Below are positions 47,085-55,112 of a stretch of 64,000 nt of DNA, piece by piece. This stretch comes from Woeseiaceae bacterium (GTDB lineage: Bacteria > Pseudomonadota > Gammaproteobacteria > Steroidobacterales > Woeseiaceae). The DNA lies in assembly GCA_024640365.1 (NCBI GenBank), contig JAHEFE010000012.1, positions 1 to 64,000 of the forward strand. The letters run 5' to 3'. Each line of letters opens with the position of its first letter. The stretch's first letter is position 1. The position numbers and the translations under genes were made by a program. The notes beneath the pieces are model-generated. The model was not told where the DNA came from. It searched no databases and saw only the letters and a program-made list of their open reading frames with translations.

Positions 47085-47124
47085 TTGTCATTGAGTTAAT
47101 AGGTGTTATACTCCACTACAACAC
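47085..47124 (+). promoter_or_regulatory. Promoter with overlapping 22-bp inverted-repeat operator (copy 2)
   Basis: -35 TTGTCA (47085-47090), 16-base spacer, -10 TATACT (47107-47112). The inverted repeat GTGTTATA-N6-TACAACAC spans 47103-47124 and overlaps the -10 and the probable start site. The box differs from copy 1 (31274-31295) at one of 22 positions, within the spacer. The flanking ATAG before and TAGA after are also shared. The leader to the ATG at 47242 is about 120 bases. Confidence 0.65.
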
Positions 47125-47241
47125 TAGAATTGTAACCCAGAGATTGAACCGCTGAAAGTATCGGCAATTCAGGCTACAAGGCAATAACCGCGCCTAACGG
47201 CGGCATTTATTGAACATCATTTATCAATGCAGGTAATAGCA

Positions 47242-48486
47242 ATGAAGAAAAAATACCTTTGGATCGGAGCGGCAGTCGTTATCGTTGGGGGAGCCGCATT
47301 TGCAATAACGTCCAACAGTAATAAAGAGCAACTTCCTGAAGTGCAGACAGCCAAAGTCGAGCACCGCAAGATCATACAAAAGGTAAATGCGACCGGCAAA
47401 ATTCAACCCAAGACGCAGGTCAAAATAAGCGCCGACGTTAGTGGCAAGATCGTAGCCCTGCACGTAGATGAAGGCGATTGGGTCGAGGCGGGCCAGCTTC
47501 TTGTAGAGTTGGACGGCGAACGGTATCAGGCCGAGGTGGAAAGCGCCGAAGCTAATGTTCGATCCGTGCAAGCTAATGCCAAGTTGGTTCGTGAGAACAT
47601 GCTGAAGACCGAAAAGGAATTCGATCGTGCCCATGAACTGGTGTCTCGCAAACTGGAGTCGCAGTCGACATTGGACACGATGGATGCTGCCTATCGGGTC
47701 GAAATTGCCCGTTACGAATCCACCCAGGATCAGGTCGAGCAAGCGAAGGCCGCACTCAAACAAGCCCGTGATTCATTAGCAAAGACAATCATTTACTCGC
47801 CGATGGCGGGCACGATCAGCGATCTCAACAAGGAAAAGGGTGAGATCGCAATTGGGTCACAGTTTCAGGAAGACGTGATCATGATTGTGGCTGATTTGTC
47901 GGAGATGGAAGCGCAGGTCAACGTCGATGAAAACGACATCGTTGCGATAAAGATTGGTCAGGTTGCGGAAATAGAAGTGGACGCACTGCAGGGTGAAACA
48001 TTGCTCGGTACTGTTTACGAAATCGCAAATAGCGCAAATAGCGGCATCTCAGGCAGCGCTGATCAAAAGATCGAGTTCGAGGTCAGAATTGCAATTAACG
48101 ATGCTGATGCAGCCCTTCGCCCGGGCATGACTGCTAGTGCGGACGTGTTTACGAAAACCAATGAATCTGCCGTTAGCGTTCCAATTCAGAGCGTTGCCGT
48201 CAGGACAATGGACCAACTGGTTGCCAAAGACGATAACGACTCCTCAGCTTCCGACAAATATGTTGCTGACAAAGATGGCTTCGTCGAAATCGTATTCAGT
48301 ATTGAGAATGGCAAAGCTGTTGCGCGCCAGGTCAAGACAGGAATTCAAAGCGACTCCTTTATAGAAATTCTTTCCGGGGTTGATGTTGCGGAGGAGATTG
48401 TTACGGGAAGCTACCGTGCTATTTCAAGAGATCTTGGTAATGGCTCAAAAGTAACCATCAACAATTCCGAAGAGAAGGAGGGTTGA
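47242..48486 (+). CDS. MacA-like periplasmic adaptor (HlyD family)
   Basis: The 414-residue protein from ATG 47242 is anchored by one N-terminal TM helix ([16 protein letters not shown]). It has lipoyl halves [22 protein letters not shown] and [20 protein letters not shown] around a coiled coil (about 85-155), then beta-barrel and MP domains. Its class matches MacA-type adaptors partnering FtsX-like ABC permeases. ATG 47227 is an alternative that only adds 5 residues. The next gene, for the ATPase, starts 2 bases later, and the operon is regulated from the operator at 47103. Confidence 0.9.
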   Translation: MKKKYLWIGAAVVIVGGAAFAITSNSNKEQLPEVQTAKVEHRKIIQKVNATGKIQPKTQVKISADVSGKIVALHVDEGDWVEAGQLLVELDGERYQAEVESAEANVRSVQANAKLVRENMLKTEKEFDRAHELVSRKLESQSTLDTMDAAYRVEIARYESTQDQVEQAKAALKQARDSLAKTIIYSPMAGTISDLNKEKGEIAIGSQFQEDVIMIVADLSEMEAQVNVDENDIVAIKIGQVAEIEVDALQGETLLGTVYEIANSANSGISGSADQKIEFEVRIAINDADAALRPGMTASADVFTKTNESAVSVPIQSVAVRTMDQLVAKDDNDSSASDKYVADKDGFVEIVFSIENGKAVARQVKTGIQSDSFIEILSGVDVAEEIVTGSYRAISRDLGNGSKVTINNSEEKEG

Positions 48487-48487
48487 A

Positions 48488-49279
48488 ATGAAGAGCACTT
48501 CGAATCCACGCTTGTCTACATCTATCACGCCTGCTCTGCAACTGCGTGATGTTACCAAGACATACCGTATGGGAGATACCGAACTCCACGCACTACGCGG
48601 CGTTTCCTTGGATATTCACAAGAATGAGTACGTGGCCATCATGGGTCCATCCGGATCTGGCAAGTCAACTTTAATGAACGTTATTGGTTGCCTGGATGTA
48701 CCAAGCAAGGGCACGTATGCGCTTGAGGAGAAGATGGTTGCTACCATGGATGAAGCAGAGTTGGCGGAAATTCGAAATCGTATGATTGGATTTGTTTTTC
48801 AGACATTCAACCTGATTCCGCGAGCGAATGTTTTTCATAACGTTGAGTTGCCACTGATTTATGGTGGCATGTCGCGCTCTGAACGAAAGGCGCGCGTCGA
48901 GCTGGCAATAGAACGAGTCGGGCTTGCAGATCGCATGAAACACAAACCCAACGAGCTATCCGGAGGTCAACGTCAACGCGTCGCCATTGCCAGGGCACTT
49001 GTTTACAATCCATCCATTATTTTGGCGGATGAGCCTACTGGCAACCTGGACAGTAGAACCGGCAGCGAAATTATGGCGATGTTTGACGAACTATATGATG
49101 CTGGTCAGACGATCATTCTGGTTACACATGAAGATGACATCGCTGAGCATGCGCACCGCACGATTCGCTTGCGAGATGGATTGATTGAAAGCGATGCAGC
49201 GAGTAGCCGTGCAAAACGGCGAGCTGTAAACATAGCCCAACAACATCAGTCGCTGGCAATGTCCGGCTCTGCGGCCTAA
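48488..49279 (+). CDS. ABC transporter ATP-binding protein (MacB/LolD-like)
   Basis: The 263-residue protein has Walker [10 protein letters not shown], signature [15 protein letters not shown], Walker [14 protein letters not shown] and switch His in LVTHEDD. It is close to the ATPase at 13617-14342 in the window, with an extra N-terminal 18 residues and a C-terminal tail (about 20 residues, [14 protein letters not shown]). It serves the two permeases that follow. An in-frame GTG/ATG choice is clear: ATG 48488 follows GAAGGAGGG. Confidence 0.93.
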   Translation: MKSTSNPRLSTSITPALQLRDVTKTYRMGDTELHALRGVSLDIHKNEYVAIMGPSGSGKSTLMNVIGCLDVPSKGTYALEEKMVATMDEAELAEIRNRMIGFVFQTFNLIPRANVFHNVELPLIYGGMSRSERKARVELAIERVGLADRMKHKPNELSGGQRQRVAIARALVYNPSIILADEPTGNLDSRTGSEIMAMFDELYDAGQTIILVTHEDDIAEHAHRTIRLRDGLIESDAASSRAKRRAVNIAQQHQSLAMSGSAA

Positions 49280-49300
49280 CGGGTTACGGGAGTACATTCG

Positions 49301-50536
49301 TTGCGTTTTTTCCTTGATTTGGGCGAATCATTTCGGATTGCCGTTCAGGCAATTCTTGCCAATAAAGCGCGCGGTGCTTTAACGACGCTCGGTATCATTA
49401 TTGGTATCGTTGCGGTAATCACAACGATGACTGCGTTCAACGGTATGCAAAATGCTTTTCGCCAGGGTTTTTCGGCCGTCGGCGCTGATGTGTTGTATGT
49501 GTCCCGCATGCCATGGGTGATCATGAATGATTTCTTCGAATATCGTAACCGGCCGGCCGTGACGCTTGAAGAAGCAGATCGCCTTGCAGTTAATCTGCGT
49601 GGTCGCGCCGTTGTAAATCCCACGATGGCGACGACTAGGGAGGTTATGTACCGATCGGAGGTTGCGACCGGGGTCAGGATTCTTGGGACCACAGACAAAC
49701 AGGCGATCATGTCGACGGCAGTGCCCGAGACAGGTCGTTTCCTGATGCCGTTTGATGTTAGTAATAAAAAATATGTGGCAGTGATTGGCAAGGATATTCG
49801 CGAAGGACTTTTCGGAACCGCGAGTCCAATCAATCAGTCTATCCGAATCGGACCGGCAACATTCCGCGTCGTTGGCGTCATGGAGGGGCAGGGTGGTTCA
49901 ACTTTTGGCGGTCCAAATTTTGATCGGCAGATTTATATTCCGATTACGACGTATGTGAAAACCTTTGGTGGTCGACGCTCTGAGAATGTCGACGTCGCAG
50001 TCAAAGCCCCGGCCAATGCATCGCTGGCGGAACTCGAATTCGAGGTGATCGGTGAAATGCGCAAAGTACGTAAGTTGCGGCCCGCCGAAGGTGATGACTT
50101 TTCGATCAACAAGCTGGACTCTCTGATGGGATCTTTTAATTCGATCATGGGTGTTGTGCTGGCTTTAGGCCTGGTTGTGACCAGCATCTCTTTGTTCGTT
50201 GGCGGTATCGGCGTAATGAATATCATGTTCGTCTCGGTAACCGAACGAACCCGTGAAATAGGTATTCGCAAGGCGATCGGTGCAAAGAGAAGGAGTATCT
50301 TGTTTCAATTTCTATTTGAAGCCGCGATCATTTGCTTAGTCGGTGGGTTCATAGGGATAGCGGTCGCATCGGCAGTTACTGCGATCATAAATGCAGTGCT
50401 TATGCCTGCGAGTATTTCTGGGCCGATTTTGTTGTTTGCCGTAATCTTGTCAATTTCTGTCGGTGTTTTGGCTGGATTTGTTCCAGCTTACAAAGGTGCG
50501 AGGCTCGATCCCATTGAAGCGCTGCGCTATGAGTAA
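49301..50536 (+). CDS. ABC transporter permease 1 (MacB/FtsX-like)
   Basis: The 411-residue protein has TM1 (ARGALTTLGIIIGIVAVITTM), the periplasmic MacB_PCD-like domain and three C-terminal TM helices with VGGIGVMNIMFVSVTERTREIGIRKAIGA. The start is a TTG at 49301 with a GGGAG site 11 bases upstream, so expression may be tuned down relative to the ATPase. It is paired with a second, divergent permease (50550-51797), so the complex is probably a heterodimer. Confidence 0.9.
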   Translation: MRFFLDLGESFRIAVQAILANKARGALTTLGIIIGIVAVITTMTAFNGMQNAFRQGFSAVGADVLYVSRMPWVIMNDFFEYRNRPAVTLEEADRLAVNLRGRAVVNPTMATTREVMYRSEVATGVRILGTTDKQAIMSTAVPETGRFLMPFDVSNKKYVAVIGKDIREGLFGTASPINQSIRIGPATFRVVGVMEGQGGSTFGGPNFDRQIYIPITTYVKTFGGRRSENVDVAVKAPANASLAELEFEVIGEMRKVRKLRPAEGDDFSINKLDSLMGSFNSIMGVVLALGLVVTSISLFVGGIGVMNIMFVSVTERTREIGIRKAIGAKRRSILFQFLFEAAIICLVGGFIGIAVASAVTAIINAVLMPASISGPILLFAVILSISVGVLAGFVPAYKGARLDPIEALRYE

Positions 50537-50549
50537 ATGGAGTAACTAG

Positions 50550-51797
50550 GTGCGTAGATCAGACTTGCTATTGATGTCTCTTGGCGCCATACGTGGTAAC
50601 AAACTACGTTCGATGCTGACGCTGCTCGGGATTGTATTGGGCGTCGCCTCCATCATCGGAGTTATGACCGCGATATCAGTCGTACAGGCGACTATGGAAA
50701 AAGAGATGAGCATTTTGGGAACCCAGACGTTCCAGGTGCAAAAGTGGCCGGCGGGTGGGTTTAATTCTGCCGAAGACAGACGCAAGGCAATGTTACGTCC
50801 TCCATTGACGCTGGCAGATGCGCAGGAGATTCGTGACAGGGTTACATCCGTGGACCTGGTCGGACCAGAGCTCTGGGATTTTGGTTTTAAGGCCGAATTC
50901 AAAGGCGAGGAGACTAATTCCAATCTCGCGATAGTGGGGGGCTCGCCCGAGTATTCTCAGAACAATACCCACTACATAGAATTTGGACGCAATTTATCCA
51001 GTATGGACCTCAAGAGTGCGGCGAAGGTAGTCGTTATTGGCTCCGCAATTGCACAGAAGTTGTATCCATTTGTCGACCCAGTTGGTCATGAAATTCGGAT
51101 CGACGGCCGTAAATATTCTGTCATCGGCGTTTTCGAAGAAAAGAACTCGGCGATGGGCGGCGGCTATGATAGTTACATTCTGATGCCGGCAAGTACATTT
51201 ATAGCGATCTATGGAATGATCGACAAAGATGGATTCCCGCGGTCAGCAAATATCACTGTGAGGGCGAAAACTCCGGAACTTGTTAACGACGCCATAGAAG
51301 AAACTCGTCAGGTACTCAGGCGCTTTCGCGGCGTGCGGCCGGCTGATGAGGATAATTTTGAATTTTTTAACAGTGAAAGCCTGATTACCCAATTTAATAC
51401 CATGACGATGGGTGTGAAAATTGGTGCGTTTGTTATAGGAATTATTGCATTGGTAGTCGCTGGCATCGGCATCATGAATATTATGCTTGTCTCTGTGACG
51501 GAGCGCACCAAAGAGATCGGTATTCGCAAGTCCCTCGGTGCCAAGCCGCGGTTTATCTTGAATCAATTCTTGCTTGAGGCAATTATTCTTTGCAACATTG
51601 GTGGGGTTATTGGTGTCCTTGTTGGGTTTGGACTTGGTAACGTGATGACAATGTTTACGTCCTTCGAATCAAATGTGCCGATGGAGTGGGCTGTGATCGG
51701 GCTGGTATTTTGCTCCACTGTAGGAATTGTGTTCGGTATGTTACCTGCAGTGAAAGCTTCCCGCTTGAGCCCCATCGATGCTTTGCGATTCGAATAG
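50550..51797 (+). CDS. ABC transporter permease 2 (MacB/FtsX-like)
   Basis: The 415-residue protein is a paralogue of the previous one with the same plan: TM1 (RSMLTLLGIVLGVASIIGVM), a large periplasmic domain and C-terminal VAGIGIMNIMLVSVTERTKEIGIRKSLGA. The start is a GTG at 50550, 14 bases after the previous stop. A strong GC-rich hairpin follows at 51857-51878. Two different permease subunits with one ATPase argue for a heteromeric exporter, unlike the one-permease system at 10967. Confidence 0.9.
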   Translation: MRRSDLLLMSLGAIRGNKLRSMLTLLGIVLGVASIIGVMTAISVVQATMEKEMSILGTQTFQVQKWPAGGFNSAEDRRKAMLRPPLTLADAQEIRDRVTSVDLVGPELWDFGFKAEFKGEETNSNLAIVGGSPEYSQNNTHYIEFGRNLSSMDLKSAAKVVVIGSAIAQKLYPFVDPVGHEIRIDGRKYSVIGVFEEKNSAMGGGYDSYILMPASTFIAIYGMIDKDGFPRSANITVRAKTPELVNDAIEETRQVLRRFRGVRPADEDNFEFFNSESLITQFNTMTMGVKIGAFVIGIIALVVAGIGIMNIMLVSVTERTKEIGIRKSLGAKPRFILNQFLLEAIILCNIGGVIGVLVGFGLGNVMTMFTSFESNVPMEWAVIGLVFCSTVGIVFGMLPAVKASRLSPIDALRFE

Positions 51798-51856
51798 AAA
51801 CCCCCATCCGATAATCTCTAATAAGGGCGCAATTTTCTTTCGATATTGATAGTCTT

Positions 51857-51878
51857 GGCGCGCTACCTCTAGCGCGCC
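51857..51878 (+). terminator. Strong GC-rich hairpin after ABC operon
   Basis: GGCGCGCTA (51857-51865) pairs perfectly with TAGCGCGCC (51870-51878) around the loop CCTC. A T-tract lies only about 8 bases later (GATTTT). It lies between the second permease and the TPR-phosphatase lipoprotein, so it likely ends or attenuates the exporter transcript. The absence of an immediate T-run makes the mechanism uncertain. Confidence 0.5.
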
Positions 51879-51913
51879 CAGGTCGATTTTCGACTTGCTG
51901 GCTGACACCGGGA

Positions 51914-53833
51914 ATGTGCGTCATGAATCGATTACTCGTAAACAGTTGCCTAGTTAGCTTTTTGTTGATCCTTGTCGGTTGCGCAGCACCACAAGTTGAT
52001 GCGCCCGACTATGGAACTACCCGTTTCCAGGTTAGTGGTAATGCAGATGCTCAGGCGGCGTTCAAGCGCGGCCTCCTAATGCTGCACAATTTCGAATATG
52101 AAGATGCGCGACAGGCATTCGTGAGTGCCGAACACCTGGATCCCGACCTGGTGATGGCTTTCTGGGGAGAGGCGCTTAGCTATGACCACCCGTTGTGGGG
52201 GCAACAGGATCTGGAGTCGTCCCGGGCGGCACTGAACAAAATTGGGGCCACCCCAGAGGAGCGAATTGCAAAGGCGGTCACGGATCGTGAAAAGGCTTAT
52301 GTCTCCGCAGTCAACCAACTCTTCGGTGAGGGTGATGACCAACAAAGGGCGGATCAATACAGGGATGCGATGGAAGTTGTTGCCGGAGCGTACCCGGATG
52401 ATGCGGATGCTGCTGCTTTATACGCACTGTCAATTTTGGCAACGAGTCGTGCCGGCAGGGATGAAGCAACCTACCTGAGAGCGGGGGCAGTAACAGATGA
52501 AATCCTAAAGCGCTTTCCAAATCACCCGGGTGCTTTGCACTACAACATTCACAGCTACGATGATCCGGCGCATGCGGAGCGGGCGCTGGACGCAGCCAAC
52601 AGGTATGCCGATATCGCTCCTGCCGCTATCCATTCTCTGCATATGCCTGCACACATTTATTTTGCGCTGGGCATGTTCGACAAAGCCTCGGCACTAAATA
52701 CACGTTCGTGGAATGCTGCTGTAGCACGCATGGAAAAGCAGGACCTTGCACCTAATGGGCAAGCCTACCATTCGCTGAGCTGGCTGGTTTACAGCCTAAT
52801 TCAGGAAGGGCGCATTGCTGAAGCGGAACAACGCATGGCAATTATCCGTGAACACGCTGCACTTGAGGATAATTTGTTAACCCGCACGGCCTTTATTTTG
52901 ATGCGTTCGGAGTTCGTGTCTGATACTGGCCGCTGGGACAGCGAACTTCTGCAGACGTCGGTCGATTATAATGGGTTGCAGGCTTATGCAGTTGCGGCTG
53001 ATCGTTACGTGCGAGGTGTCAGTGCAGTAGAAGCAGGCGACTTGGCGAGCGCCGATAAGTTCCTCGCCGAATTTCCAGTAGCTAACGATACTGAGTCATT
53101 GAATCCGCGATATGGTGCTACCGAAGTTTCTCGTCTGATGCTTGCTGCCTGGATAAGCAGGACGAACGGCGATAAAGCCGCCGCATACGACCTGGTGCAA
53201 CAGGCTGTTACTCGTGAGCACGGCATGGAGCCTAGCAGTGGACCTCCAGTGCCAGTGAAGCCTGCCGCTGAATTACTTGGGGACATGTATTTGGCTGATG
53301 CGCAGTTAGCTGAGGCAGTTGCTGCCTACGATCTGGCGCTGACGCGCCGAGTGGGCAGGCGCCAATCCGTCGAACCACGTGATCACGCGAAAGCACAACT
53401 CGCACTTGGCAGCTTGTATAACCGCGCCGAGCCATTTAGTGGCATCACAACAGCGGGACAACCGGACGCTGACAGCCTGCACGCACTGGCTGATCTTGGC
53501 TATACCGCCGTCATCGATTTGCGTGGTGAAACGGAAGACCGCGGCCTGGATGAGAAAACCGTCGTGCAGGAACTGGGTATGCAATATGTTTCGATACCCG
53601 TTTCTGGCAGCGAAGGAATTAGTTTCAACAACGCTCAAGAGTTGGATCATGTGCTTGCAAAGGTCAAAGGACCGGTGCTGGTACATTGCGGCAGTAGTAA
53701 TCGAGTTGGAGCGTTATTCGCGCTACGGGCAAAACTTGCGGGATCAAGTGTCGATGAGGCACTGGCCATTGGCCGGTCCGCCGGCCTGAAAAGCCTGGAG
53801 CCTGTAGTTGTTGAACGCTTGAATGCGCATTAG
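51914..53833 (+). CDS. TPR lipoprotein fused to DUF442-like phosphatase domain
   Basis: The 639-residue protein has a lipobox (LILVGCAAP). A long helical TPR-type region follows (about 40-480: EYEDARQAFVSAEHLDPDLVMAFWGEALSYDH, HSLHMPAHIYFALGMFDKASALN). The C-terminal domain (about 500-635) resembles DUF442/Blh phosphatase-like proteins: GITTAGQPDADSLHALADLG, YTAVIDLRGETEDRG and the P-loop-like HCGSSNRVGALF with C-x4-R. The C-terminal domain alone is usually a small cytoplasmic protein in sulfide-detoxification operons, so its fusion to an exported TPR lipoprotein is unusual. Start ATG 51914 or ATG 51923. It sits just after the ABC exporter operon. Confidence 0.8.
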   Translation: MCVMNRLLVNSCLVSFLLILVGCAAPQVDAPDYGTTRFQVSGNADAQAAFKRGLLMLHNFEYEDARQAFVSAEHLDPDLVMAFWGEALSYDHPLWGQQDLESSRAALNKIGATPEERIAKAVTDREKAYVSAVNQLFGEGDDQQRADQYRDAMEVVAGAYPDDADAAALYALSILATSRAGRDEATYLRAGAVTDEILKRFPNHPGALHYNIHSYDDPAHAERALDAANRYADIAPAAIHSLHMPAHIYFALGMFDKASALNTRSWNAAVARMEKQDLAPNGQAYHSLSWLVYSLIQEGRIAEAEQRMAIIREHAALEDNLLTRTAFILMRSEFVSDTGRWDSELLQTSVDYNGLQAYAVAADRYVRGVSAVEAGDLASADKFLAEFPVANDTESLNPRYGATEVSRLMLAAWISRTNGDKAAAYDLVQQAVTREHGMEPSSGPPVPVKPAAELLGDMYLADAQLAEAVAAYDLALTRRVGRRQSVEPRDHAKAQLALGSLYNRAEPFSGITTAGQPDADSLHALADLGYTAVIDLRGETEDRGLDEKTVVQELGMQYVSIPVSGSEGISFNNAQELDHVLAKVKGPVLVHCGSSNRVGALFALRAKLAGSSVDEALAIGRSAGLKSLEPVVVERLNAH

Positions 53834-53840
53834 GCCTGAA

Positions 53841-54701
53841 TCAAAACCGGCCTGACTGGTAGTCACGAAACGCCTGGTGCAGCTCTTCGACAGTGTTCAT
53901 GACGAAAGGACCGCCGCGCGCCATCGGTTCGTTGATTTCATCTCCAGCAATCAACAGAACTCGATTGACATTGGAGGCGCCGCGTATGCTAATTGCGGCA
54001 TCGTCGTGACCGGCTTTACCAATAATGCCCATCATTCCCGCCGTCAGTTGCGATTCTGCCAGACTTGCTGACTCGATCGTTACGGCACCTTCTACGACAA
54101 AAACAAAGGCCCCCTGAGAATCCGGGAGTGGCTCCTTAAAAATGCCATCCTTGGCAATACTGATGTCGACATACAGTGGAGTTGTGGCTCTGCCGGTTAC
54201 GGCACCGATTGTGCCGCTAGATGTGTTGCCGGATATGACCCGGAGGCTCACGGAGTTGCTGCGAATTTCGAAAGGGATGTTTTCGACGTCGAACTCTGCA
54301 TAACCGGGCTTACACATTTTGTCGCTGGCCGGCAGGTTAATCCAGAGCTGGGTTCCCCACATTAGCCCGTCTTTTTGCTCCGGCATTTCGGAATGCACAA
54401 TGCCACGGCCGGCTGTCATCCACTGCACACCACCGGCACGTATTACTCCTTCGTGACCAGCGTTGTCTTTGTGTCGCATATTACCAGCGAACATATAGGT
54501 CACTGTCTCGAAACCGCGGTGAGGGTGAGACGGAAATCCGGCGATATAGTCGTTGGGGTCATCGCTGCGAAATACATCAAATAGCAGAAACGGATCCATA
54601 TGATCGAGCTCAGGTGTGCCAATCATTCGAATCATGCGCACGCCAGCACCGTCGGATGTAGGCATTCCGCGGGTCAAAGTGGCGAGAGGTCGAAAGGTCA
54701 T
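53841..54701 (-). CDS. Pirin family protein (quercetinase-like)
   Basis: The 286-residue bicupin has the pirin signature HPHRGFETVTYMF and WMTAGRGIVHSEMP in the N-terminal cupin, where His and Glu bind the metal, and a pirin_C domain in the second half. Bacterial pirins act as quercetin dioxygenases or modulate pyruvate dehydrogenase. ATG 54701 is preceded by AGAGGA and starts the homologous part (MTFRPLATLTRG). The frame open to 54896 is rejected. It converges with the TPR lipoprotein gene. Confidence 0.93.
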   Translation of the reverse strand: MTFRPLATLTRGMPTSDGAGVRMIRMIGTPELDHMDPFLLFDVFRSDDPNDYIAGFPSHPHRGFETVTYMFAGNMRHKDNAGHEGVIRAGGVQWMTAGRGIVHSEMPEQKDGLMWGTQLWINLPASDKMCKPGYAEFDVENIPFEIRSNSVSLRVISGNTSSGTIGAVTGRATTPLYVDISIAKDGIFKEPLPDSQGAFVFVVEGAVTIESASLAESQLTAGMMGIIGKAGHDDAAISIRGASNVNRVLLIAGDEINEPMARGGPFVMNTVEELHQAFRDYQSGRF

Positions 54702-55026
54702 TGCTGATGTCCTCTGATTTTTTTGAGTGCCCGCAGAAGTCTGCAGAACTGGGGGGTGATCCATTAACCCGTTTGCAATGTGGTCGATTTGCGGGAATTC
54801 AAGTTTTGTTGCTGAACTTAACCGTTTCCCAGAAGACGATTCAACCAAGTAGTTTGAATCAGCCTGCGCACAAATGCACTTGATTTGCAGTCGCATCTTG
54901 GTTTCGGGTCATTGCGCGCTGCCCTTAGCAATAAAAGGTAGCATTTATCTCGAACAGAATAGCTCCAGGTTGTAAACTGGCTTCTGTCACATGCACAAGT
55001 AAACAAACATTTTGATAATAGTGGTG
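54702..55026. other. Intergenic region between pirin and M1 aminopeptidase
   Basis: No gene is supported. The plus-strand end holds a -10-like GATAAT (55014-55019) that would start transcription near 55025-55027, at the base of the leader hairpin. The rest shows no repeats or clear boxes. Confidence 0.4.
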
Positions 55027-55100
55027 GTAGCGGAACGCTTTCCACTGGAAATTGTCCTCTAAAAAGAACTTACGAAAACCAGTGGTGGTTGTTCCGCTAC
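55027..55100 (+). promoter_or_regulatory. Long nested stem-loop in the leader of the M1 aminopeptidase gene
   Basis: Outer arms GTAGCGGAAC (55027-55036) and GTTCCGCTAC (55091-55100) pair perfectly. Inner arms CCACTGG (55042-55048) and CCAGTGG (55079-55085) also pair perfectly, with a symmetric 5/5 internal loop and an apical loop of 30 bases. The ribosome binding site GGAGA (55101-55105) abuts the 3' arm, so folding could control translation or protect the 5' end. A direct repeat AGTGGTGGT also occurs at 55020 and 55081. Structure is seen by pairing; function is inferred. Confidence 0.55.
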
Positions 55101-55112
55101 GGAGACCCAAGC

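Noticed and set aside
54702-54896. N-terminal extension of the pirin gene
   Set aside because: The homologous part begins at ATG 54701 with a good AGAGGA site; the extension is low-complexity.
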